From: CADCTB01 sp038231955
Lineage (GTDB): Bacteria; Actinomycetota; Acidimicrobiia; Acidimicrobiales; AC-14
DNA: 12,159 bases
Assembly (NCBI GenBank): GCA_038231955.1
Contig: JBBSIS010000089.1
Coordinates: 1-12,159 of the forward strand
Direction: 5' to 3'
The notes under the pieces: model-generated
Database searches by the model: none
What the model saw: the letters and a program-made list of their open reading frames with translations, nothing else
Told to the model about the DNA's origin: nothing
Shown here: positions 6,001 to 11,428 of the stretch, piece after piece
Layout: every line of letters starts with the position of its first letter
Numbering within the stretch: position 1 is the first letter of the stretch
Made by a program: the position numbers and the translations under genes

Positions 6001-7067
6001 TATCCCGTCGTCACCGTAGATCCCGGGGCGACGAGGTGGAACCAGGTCTGGCCGGACGGGAGCCTGATGAGGGCGCCGTTGGCGTCGGTGAGGGACGTCG
6101 GCGCCTCGGGGGACGCCTTGGCCCACGTGCCCTTGACCATCTGGCCGGCGGCGAGAACCCACACCTCGCCGGTGCCGAGGACGTCGGGGTACTGCACCTT
6201 GGAGTCGGCGGCGAACTCCAGGTAAGGGGTGAACTGAACGACCACGGTGGTAGGGCCGATGCGCCCATCGCCCTCCAGCAGGTGAGGCCGACCGTCGGTG
6301 CTGCGAAGCCATGTCGAGGAGGCGGCGTCCCAGTCGTAGCCGGCGGTGATATAGGGGGCGGGCACGATGTCGAGGCGGGCCACGGGCACCGCTCCGGGGC
6401 CGTCGAACGGCTGTCCTTCGGGCAGGAACTCAGCCAGGCGAGCGGGCGGCCCGGCGCCGTCCGGGGCCCGGGAGCGCAGCCCCTCCGTCGAGGTGTAGAG
6501 GTTGTGGGGGGCGTCGCGCCCCGGCCGCCGGTACATCACGGCCTGGTCGTCCTCGGTGACGGTGGTCAGCGGCGTGTCGGTGACCAGGGCGACGGCGGCC
6601 GGGCTGCCGCCGGAGAAGCCCAGCACACCACCGAGGGGCCGGACGATGACCGGGTCGGCGGGCCGCACCGAGCGGACCGGGCCGACCACGTCGGCGTCGC
6701 CCGAATGGAAGACAACGATGAACCGGGTGATCCCCTCGGTGAACTCCTCGTAGACCACGTCGGCGGCGGCGATGCCGGCCTGGGGCCGGGCCTCGGCGAT
6801 GTTGTCGATCTTGACTGCGACCGATGGCCGTGAGGCGATGCCCGCGTCAGTTGCCGGTCGGCCGGTGAGCGGATACGTGGGCGCCAGGGTGGTGGTCGTC
6901 GTCGGCGCTGGCGGCGGCCCAGTGGATGCGGCGGTGGACGTGGGAGTGGCTGGCAGCGCGTTGGTCGTGGGGTCATGCACTGCAGCAGCCTGCGAGCCGC
7001 TCGAGCAACCGGCGGCCACCAGGGCCAGCGCCACCAGCAGCGCTGCCCGCCGCACCGCAATGGCCAC
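6000..7067 (-). CDS. DUF3048 (YerB-like) domain lipoprotein
   Basis: A 355-residue lipoprotein. Residues 1-20 are a signal peptide ending in LVAAGC with Cys21 as the lipid site; a Thr/Pro/Ala-rich tether runs to about 65. The DUF3048 N-terminal domain follows (PLTGRPATDAGIASRPSVAV, then VKIDN, ARPQAGIAAADVVYEEF and GPVRSVRPAD at about 66-138), then its C-terminal domain (YDWDAASSTWLR, VVQFTPY, up to the TWFH segment near 341). Bacillus YerB is the named relative; its molecular role is not established. The GTG at 7067 was chosen over the ATG at 7121: it starts 5 nt after the gatD stop, has AAGG upstream, and gives a compact standard signal peptide, whereas the ATG overlaps gatD by 49 nt. It is the third gene after murT and gatD, suggesting a peptidoglycan-related job at the outer membrane face. 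No enzymatic residues can be named. Confidence 0.85.
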   Translation of the reverse strand: MAIAVRRAALLVALALVAAGCSSGSQAAAVHDPTTNALPATPTSTAASTGPPPAPTTTTTLAPTYPLTGRPATDAGIASRPSVAVKIDNIAEARPQAGIAAADVVYEEFTEGITRFIVVFHSGDADVVGPVRSVRPADPVIVRPLGGVLGFSGGSPAAVALVTDTPLTTVTEDDQAVMYRRPGRDAPHNLYTSTEGLRSRAPDGAGPPARLAEFLPEGQPFDGPGAVPVARLDIVPAPYITAGYDWDAASSTWLRSTDGRPHLLEGDGRIGPTTVVVQFTPYLEFAADSKVQYPDVLGTGEVWVLAAGQMVKGTWAKASPEAPTSLTDANGALIRLPSGQTWFHLVAPGSTVTTG

Positions 7068-7072
7068 GCTGG

Positions 7073-7858
7073 TCAACCTTGTCCGAGCCGGCCGCGCCAG
7101 CCGGACGTGAACCTCGGCCATCCGGCGCCGAGGTGGGGCAGATGTGGGTGACGGGCGGCCGCCAGACGCTCGCGCCGCAAGGCGTCGACTTCGGGCTCCT
7201 CAATGGGATCGAGCGGCCCCAGCACCGACGTCAGGAGGTGGTCGGCCAGTGCCGGGTTGCGGGCCAGCACCGGGCCGTGCAGGTAGGTGCCGACGATCCG
7301 TCCGGCGACAATCCCCTCGGTGCCGTCGCCGCCGTCGTTGCCATGGCCGACCGACACCTTGCCGAGTGGTACCGCGGTGGGGCCTAGAGTGGTCACGCCG
7401 CCATGGTTCTCGTAGCCGGTCAGTTCCGGCAGGTCGAGCGACCGGTCAGGGGTGACGACCACTTCTCCGATGCGCCGGGGACCGTCGTCGCGATGGGTCT
7501 CGCAGTCCAATAGCCCGAGGCCGTCGTGGACCTTGTTGTCGTCGCCGGCGAAGCGCCGTCCGAGCACCTGCAGCCCGGCGCACACCGCGAGAATCCCGGC
7601 CCCCCCCGCCACCGCATCGGCCAGGGCCGGCCCGGAGCGCAGCTCGTGAGCGGCAAGGGTCTGAGGGGCGTCCTCACCCCCGCCCATGAGGTAGAGCTGG
7701 CAGCCGATGGGAATGGGCTCGCCCGCGGTCACGTCGATCACCTCGGCGGCGATACCCCGCCAGCGCAGGCGCTGGACCAGGACGGTGGCGTTGCCGCCGT
7801 CGCCGTAGGTCCCGAGCAGCTCGGGGTAGAGCAGGGCGATCGACACCGGCTCAGCCAC
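7073..7858 (-). CDS. gatD: Lipid II isoglutaminyl synthase, glutaminase subunit GatD
   Basis: A 261-residue class I glutamine amidotransferase of the CobB/CobQ-like type. The nucleophile is Cys93 in GILAVCAGLQVLG (88-100) and the catalytic His is His194 in GTYLHGPVLARNP (190-202). TYGDGGNA (17-24) near the N-terminus and TGYENHGG (147-154) are typical GatD segments. It releases ammonia from glutamine and passes it to MurT, which amidates the alpha-carboxyl of D-Glu in lipid II. The GTG at 7858 overlaps the murT stop by 8 nt, so the two subunits are probably translationally coupled. A second GTG at 7846 is a possible alternative. The length is slightly above the roughly 240 usual for firmicute GatD, with a short Arg/Trp-rich tail after residue 235. 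Confidence 0.94.
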   Translation of the reverse strand: MAEPVSIALLYPELLGTYGDGGNATVLVQRLRWRGIAAEVIDVTAGEPIPIGCQLYLMGGGEDAPQTLAAHELRSGPALADAVAGGAGILAVCAGLQVLGRRFAGDDNKVHDGLGLLDCETHRDDGPRRIGEVVVTPDRSLDLPELTGYENHGGVTTLGPTAVPLGKVSVGHGNDGGDGTEGIVAGRIVGTYLHGPVLARNPALADHLLTSVLGPLDPIEEPEVDALRRERLAAARHPHLPHLGAGWPRFTSGWRGRLGQG

Positions 7859-9155
7859 GGGCCAAGGCCTTCCGGGCGCCCTGGAACGACGTGTAATTGG
7901 CCACGAAATCGATCTCGGGACCACCGGCGGCGGCGATGGCCCTGTTGTAGTCCGGTTCGAACGTGTGGTTGACCTCGGCGTAGCGGAGGCGCACGGCCAG
8001 GTCGCGGCCCCGCTCGCCGGTGGCCACGACCAGGCGGCCCCTCAGTCGCTCGAACGGCACGTCCCACAGCCACGAGGGATCGCGCCCGTCGGCCACACCG
8101 GCATTGATCCCGATGACGATGGGTATCGGTTGGGGGCGGATGAGCTCGAGAGCCTCGGCCCAGCCCGCCGGGTTCTTGGCCAGGAGCAGGCGGACCCGCG
8201 CGCCGTCGACGTTGAGAACCTGGTAGCGCCCGGCGACGGCCCGCACCCGCGACATGGCCCGCACCGACCGGCCCGGCTCCACACCCAACGCCATGGCGCC
8301 GGCTGCGGCCATGGCCGCATTGGCCAGGTTGCACCAACCCGGTAGCTGGAGGCTGATGTGCAGACGGCGGCCGTCGGCCAGGACCAGGTCGCTCCCGTCC
8401 AACCAGGCGTCGGGCCGGGGCCGGGCGAGGGGACAGGAGGTGCACGCCCATTCCACCGTGCCCCGCCCGGGACGCGGCTCGGTCCACAGGATGCGGCTAC
8501 CGCAGGCCGGGCAGGCGGCGGCGTCGGCCCGCCAGCGCTGCCCGGTGCCGACCCACGTGACGCCGGGCCGGGCCGCGTCGGCGGCCGGGTCGGTGGCGCC
8601 CGCCGCCCACGCCACCAGTGGATCATCGACGTTGGCCACGACCACCGTCCCCGGTGACGACGCCAGCGCCAGGCGCCAGTCCGACGCGTGGCGACGGACC
8701 TCGCCGAAGCGATCGAGCTGGTCACGGCTCAGGTTGAGCAGGACGACGGCGGTGGGATGGACGGCCGCCATGGCGTCGGCCAGCAGGCCCTCGTCGACCT
8801 CGAGGGCCACGGCGGCCCCTGCCCGGCCCCGGAACAGCGTGCTGACCAGGCCGGGAAGAAGGTTGGCCCCCGCCGAGTTGGTGTTCACCGGCCCGTGGGT
8901 GGACAGCGCGGCGGCCAGCAGACGGGTGGTGGTGGTCTTGCCGTTGGTGCCCGACACCGCTATCGACTGACGCCCAGCGGCCATCAGCTCCAAGGCCCGC
9001 TGGTCGATGGCCAGGGTGACCCGTCCCCCGATGACCGAGCCCTCACCGGCACCCACCCGGCGGGACATGTCGGCGATGGCCCTCCCGGCCAGGGCGGCGA
9101 CGCGGGTGCGCAGGGGGAGATCCACTAGATGTTCATTTTGACCGAAGTGGGCCAT
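7851..9155 (-). CDS. murT: Lipid II isoglutaminyl synthase, Mur ligase-like subunit MurT
   Basis: A 434-residue Mur ligase relative (DUF1727 type). SGTNGKTTT (68-76) is the ATP-binding P-loop, LEVDEG (118-123) and LNLSRDQLDRFGE (140-152) follow the Mur-ligase central-domain pattern. CPACG (215-219) and CTSC (238-241) form the four-Cys zinc ribbon typical of MurT. The C-terminal DPSWLWD segment (359-365) holds the Asp that completes the catalytic triad with GatD Cys and His in studied MurT-GatD enzymes. NYTSFQGARKAL (420-431) is a usual C-terminal signature. It activates the lipid II D-Glu carboxyl with ATP. The start is uncertain: ATG 9155 has no clear ribosome binding site, and a GTG at 9125 would give an N-terminus closer to what I expect of relatives. 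It is head-to-head with the mraZ promoter, leaving about 30 bp to the -35 box. Confidence 0.94.
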   Translation of the reverse strand: MAHFGQNEHLVDLPLRTRVAALAGRAIADMSRRVGAGEGSVIGGRVTLAIDQRALELMAAGRQSIAVSGTNGKTTTTRLLAAALSTHGPVNTNSAGANLLPGLVSTLFRGRAGAAVALEVDEGLLADAMAAVHPTAVVLLNLSRDQLDRFGEVRRHASDWRLALASSPGTVVVANVDDPLVAWAAGATDPAADAARPGVTWVGTGQRWRADAAACPACGSRILWTEPRPGRGTVEWACTSCPLARPRPDAWLDGSDLVLADGRRLHISLQLPGWCNLANAAMAAAGAMALGVEPGRSVRAMSRVRAVAGRYQVLNVDGARVRLLLAKNPAGWAEALELIRPQPIPIVIGINAGVADGRDPSWLWDVPFERLRGRLVVATGERGRDLAVRLRYAEVNHTFEPDYNRAIAAAGGPEIDFVANYTSFQGARKALARG

Positions 9156-9183
9156 GAGGTTTGGACGCCGAGCGCGGCCACCG

Positions 9184-9212
9184 TTGACTGCTGGGTGGTG
9201 GAGGGTTATCGT
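9184..9212 (+). promoter_or_regulatory. Predicted mraZ/dcw promoter
   Basis: TTGACT (9184-9189) and TATCGT (9207-9212) are separated by exactly 17 nt and match sigma-70-type consensus at 5 and 4 of 6 bases. The expected start is close to 9219. The operator ladder for MraZ covers the spacer, the -10 element and the first transcribed bases, which fits repression by MraZ of its own operon. Confidence 0.6.
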
Positions 9213-9236
9213 GGGTCGTGGTGGCGCAAAGTGGGG
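9192..9236 (+). promoter_or_regulatory. MraZ operator: five TGGGN-like boxes at 10-bp spacing
   Basis: TGGGT (9192), AGGGT (9202), TGGGT (9212), TGGCG (9222) and TGGGG (9232) recur with exact 10-bp spacing, so all lie on one helix face. E. coli MraZ is known to bind TGGGN direct repeats separated by 5 nt, and this layout is the same with two degenerate boxes. Position directly before mraZ and over its promoter supports autoregulation. Confidence 0.65.
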
Positions 9237-9361
9237 GAGACCGAGATGCCAATCATGATCCTGCCCGGCACCTCCCCATGGTCCGGGTCTTGCTCATGGT
9301 CTGTGTCGTGGTCTCCTGGCTGCACGTCTCCCTCGACCCCCTCGGGGCCGGTACGAACTGA
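9218..9361 (+). CDS. Possible small membrane peptide coupled to mraZ
   Basis: An open frame of 47 codons begins with two adjacent GTGs (9218 and 9221), right at the predicted transcription start, so it would be translated leaderlessly. An internal ATG at 9278 gives a 27-residue version. The N-terminal half is polar; MVRVLLMVCVVVSWLHVSL near the C-terminal half is a clear membrane-like stretch. Its TGA (9359-9361) shares one base with the mraZ ATG (TGATG), and mraZ lacks a good ribosome binding site of its own, so reinitiation from this ORF would explain mraZ translation. I recognise no family. It may be a leader ORF whose act of translation matters more than the peptide. Confidence 0.35.
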   Translation: MVAQSGGDRDANHDPARHLPMVRVLLMVCVVVSWLHVSLDPLGAGTN

Positions 9362-9783
9362 TGTTCTTAGGAGAATACACCCCCACGCTGGACGAAAAGG
9401 GAAGACTGACCCTTCCGGCCAAGTTTCGCGAGCAGCTGGAGACGGCGTTCCTGACCAGCGAGGTCGACCGCTGCCTTGCGCTGTGGCCGCCGGAGGAGTT
9501 CGCCGTGCGGGCCCGCGAACTGCGGGAGCAGGCGAAGAGGGACGCGGCCAGCCACGACAGGGCCGCGTACTTCTTCGCCGGCGCCCAGGAGGTGGCGCCG
9601 GACAAGGCTGGGCGCATCTCGATCCCCCAACCGCTCCGGGAGTTCGCCGGACTGCAGGGCCCGGTGGTGGTGACCGGCTTCTTCGACCATGTGGAGATCC
9701 GGGCGTCGGGCGCCTGGCAGGACAAGAAGAGCCGGGGCGCCGAGGGGATGGCCCGTCAGCAGTACGACGGTGCGCCGGCCTGA
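9361..9783 (+). CDS. mraZ: MraZ transcriptional regulator of the dcw cluster
   Basis: A 140-residue protein with two SpoVT/AbrB-like halves. DEKGRLTLPAKFR (11-23) lies in the first and PDKAGRISIPQPLR (80-93) in the second. MraZ proteins form ring-shaped oligomers that bind tandem TGGGN boxes before mraZ and control cell-wall and division genes; such boxes are present at 9192-9236. The length is the family norm (about 140-150). The start MFLGEYTPTLDEKGR is the classical MraZ N-terminus. No Shine-Dalgarno is visible close upstream, but the ATG overlaps the stop of a preceding small ORF, consistent with coupled translation. It is the first conserved gene of the dcw operon, followed after a 119-nt structured gap by rsmH. 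Confidence 0.97.
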   Translation: MFLGEYTPTLDEKGRLTLPAKFREQLETAFLTSEVDRCLALWPPEEFAVRARELREQAKRDAASHDRAAYFFAGAQEVAPDKAGRISIPQPLREFAGLQGPVVVTGFFDHVEIRASGAWQDKKSRGAEGMARQQYDGAPA

Positions 9784-9807
9784 CGTGGGCCGCGGGCGAC
9801 CGAACGT

Positions 9808-9911
9808 CCCGTCCATGCGCCACCCTCCGATCGGTGAAGAACCCCCTCTTCGCCAAGGTGTCGGGAGCAGCTCCCGATGTTCTGTCGGTCGGAGGGTGGC
9901 GGATGGACGGG
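9808..9911 (+). promoter_or_regulatory. Structured RNA leader that masks the rsmH (mraW) start
   Basis: Arms 9808-9834 and 9885-9911 are inverted repeats: over 27 pairs I count 24 Watson-Crick, 2 G-U and 1 mismatch. Between them sit two more hairpins, GAAGA/TCTTC (9836-9840 with 9847-9851) and TCGGGAG/CTCCCGA (9861-9867 with 9871-9877), so the RNA folds as a three-way junction. The 3' arm contains the GGAGGG ribosome binding site (9891-9896) and the rsmH ATG (9903), so this fold would block initiation. An actinobacterial RNA element called the mraW motif is known at this location; I cannot confirm that this is the same structure. Confidence 0.75.
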
Positions 9912-10886
9912 CCTGAGCCCGGCCCGCCCGACAGCTCGGACCCCGCGCCGCCCCTGCACCTCCCGGTGATGGTGGCCGAAGTCGTCGAGGTGTTGCGAGC
10001 TGTGCCGCCGGGCGTCATCGTCGACGCCACCGTCGGCGCCGGTGGGCATGCCGCCGCCCTCCTCGACACCCTGCCCGGCCGCACCCTGATCGGCATCGAC
10101 CGGGACGACGAGGCGCTGGGCATCGCCGGCGACACCCTGGGCCGTTTCGGTGACCGTGTCACCCTGCTGCGGGCCAACTTCGACCAGCTCGCCGATGCCC
10201 TGGGTTCGGCGGCAGAGGCACAGGACGGTGTCTCGGCGGTCTTGTTCGACCTGGGCGTCAGCTCCATGCAACTCGACCGCGCCGATCGCGGTTTCAGCTT
10301 TCGCGGCGAAGGCCCCCTGGACATGCGCGCCGACCGCCGCCAGGCCCTCACCGCGTCCGATGTGGTCAACGACTACGACGAGGCTGCGCTCACCCGGGTG
10401 TTGACGGTCTACGGCGAGGAGCGCTTCGCCCGCCGTATTGCCCGGGCCGTCGTCGCCGCCCGTCCGCTCACCACGACGACCGAGCTGGCCGGTGTCGTCC
10501 GTGAGGCCATCCCCGCGCCGGCCCGTCGCCGGGGCGGCCACCCGGCCAAGCGGAGCTTCCAGGCCATCCGCATCGAGGTCAACGCCGAGCTGGGCACGCT
10601 GGGCTCAGCGGTCGATGCCGCGCTCGACGCGTTGGTCCCGGGCGGCCGCTGCGCCGTGCTCACCTACCACTCGGGCGAGGACCGCATCGTCAAGGCTCGC
10701 TTGAACGACGCCGTGACCGGCGGGTGCGCCTGCCCGCCGCAGCTGCCCTGTGCCTGCGGGGCCGTGCCCCGTGCCCGGTTGGTGTGGCGCGGCACCCGTC
10801 GTCCCGGGCCCGCCGAACTGGCGGGCAACCCCCGTTCCGAGAGCGCCCGCCTCCGGGCGGCCGAGAAGCTGGAGACGTCGTCATGA
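9903..10886 (+). CDS. rsmH: 16S rRNA m4C1402 methyltransferase RsmH (MraW)
   Basis: A 327-residue SAM-dependent methyltransferase that modifies N4 of C1402 in the ribosomal P site. HLPVM (19-23) opens the domain, VDATVGAGGHAAALL (40-54) is the SAM-binding motif I, IGIDRDDEAL (63-72) motif II, and DLGVSSMQLDRADRGFSFR (116-134) with GPLDMR (137-142) are MraW signatures. HPAKRSFQAIRIEVN (213-227) and LTYHSGEDRIVK (253-264) complete the set. CACP...PCACG (275-286) is the Cys-rich segment found in many relatives. ATG 9903 has GGAGGG (9891-9896) 6 nt upstream; an open frame runs further upstream through mraZ but is a shadow. The ribosome binding site and start lie in the 3' arm of a long inverted repeat. 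The stop overlaps ftsL as ATGA. Confidence 0.97.
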   Translation: MDGPEPGPPDSSDPAPPLHLPVMVAEVVEVLRAVPPGVIVDATVGAGGHAAALLDTLPGRTLIGIDRDDEALGIAGDTLGRFGDRVTLLRANFDQLADALGSAAEAQDGVSAVLFDLGVSSMQLDRADRGFSFRGEGPLDMRADRRQALTASDVVNDYDEAALTRVLTVYGEERFARRIARAVVAARPLTTTTELAGVVREAIPAPARRRGGHPAKRSFQAIRIEVNAELGTLGSAVDAALDALVPGGRCAVLTYHSGEDRIVKARLNDAVTGGCACPPQLPCACGAVPRARLVWRGTRRPGPAELAGNPRSESARLRAAEKLETSS

Positions 10887-11428
10887 CCGCACCACTCCGA
10901 ACCGCATTTCCAGCTCAAGGGGCCGCTCCGGCCGCACTTCCCGCTCGAGGGGCCGCTCAGGCCGCACGTACCGCTCGAGGGGCCGCTCAGGCCCGGCAGA
11001 GCCCCGCCGCCCCCCGGTTCGCCCCGTCGGCGGCGCCCGCAGCCACGGCGCCCCAGTCCGCCTGGCGCCCGCAGCCCAACCGTCGCCCCCGTCCCCCGGA
11101 GCCTCGGTCCAGCCTTCGCCTCGTCGACCCTGTCGCCGAGAGGCGGCGGCAGCGCACCCGGGCACTGACCGGCGCCCTGGTCGTGGCCATCTGCGCCGGC
11201 CTGTTCGCCATCGTCGCCCTGCGCGTGCTCCTGGCCCAGGGCCAGGTCGAGGTCGACCGACTGGAGGCGACCGTCGACACCCAGCGGGCGGCCCAGCAAC
11301 GGCTGCGGCTGACCGTCGCCGAGCTCGATGCCCCCGCCCAGATCGTGAACGCTGCCCGTACCCGTCTCGGCATGATCAACCCCGGCGCAGTCATCTCCCT
11401 TGCACCTCCGACGGCACCAGCGCGGTGA
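10883..11428 (+). CDS. ftsL: FtsL-like septal protein
   Basis: A 181-residue bitopic membrane protein. Residues 1-94 are a cytoplasmic, Pro/Ala/Arg-rich tail. Residues 95-117 form one membrane segment, 120-150 a probable coiled coil rich in Leu, Gln and Arg, and ARTRLGMINPGAV (158-170) is the usual FtsL/DivIC C-terminal motif. In the divisome FtsL pairs with FtsB and FtsQ and activates FtsW-FtsI septal synthesis. The ATG at 10883 overlaps the rsmH stop (ATGA), and the TGA overlaps the ftsI GTG, so the three genes are tightly coupled. Residues about 7-37 consist of three 10-residue repeats close to ALPARGAAQA, encoded by a 30-nt tandem array related to those in dprE1 and ftsI. The family call rests on topology, C-terminal motif and position rather than strong identity. 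Confidence 0.88.
   Translation: MTAPLRTAFPAQGAAPAALPARGAAQAARTARGAAQARQSPAAPRFAPSAAPAATAPQSAWRPQPNRRPRPPEPRSSLRLVDPVAERRRQRTRALTGALVVAICAGLFAIVALRVLLAQGQVEVDRLEATVDTQRAAQQRLRLTVAELDAPAQIVNAARTRLGMINPGAVISLAPPTAPAR
10902..10991. repeat. 30-nt tandem repeat inside ftsL
   Basis: Three contiguous 30-nt units: 10902-10931, 10932-10961 and 10962-10991. Units 2 and 3 differ at only a few bases around position 6-10 of the unit; unit 1 has a few more changes. The sense-strand core is CCGCTCGAGGGGCCGCTCAGG, which in a 25-nt alignment matches the reverse complement of the ftsI repeat at 20 positions. Read as ALPARGAAQA-like decapeptides in the cytoplasmic tail of FtsL. Confidence 0.92.

Noticed and set aside
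5689..6312. Minus-strand 207-codon frame overlapping the DUF3048 3' end
   Set aside because: Arg/Pro-rich shadow translation; the terminal hairpin and the stop at 6000 argue that coding ends there.
5679..6833. Plus-strand 384-codon open frame across the gap and the DUF3048 gene
   Set aside because: Low-complexity Gly/Arg/Asp-rich shadow opposite a gene with clear domain motifs; no family resemblance.
6000..7121. ATG at 7121 as start of the DUF3048 lipoprotein
   Set aside because: It would overlap gatD by 49 nt and put 18 extra residues before the signal peptide; the GTG at 7067 fits better, though the longer form cannot be excluded.
9129..9902. Open frame extending rsmH upstream through the whole of mraZ as one 585-codon protein
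   Set aside because: The upstream part has the composition of a shadow frame, overlaps the well-recognised mraZ, and rsmH has its own GGAGGG ribosome binding site before the ATG at 9903.
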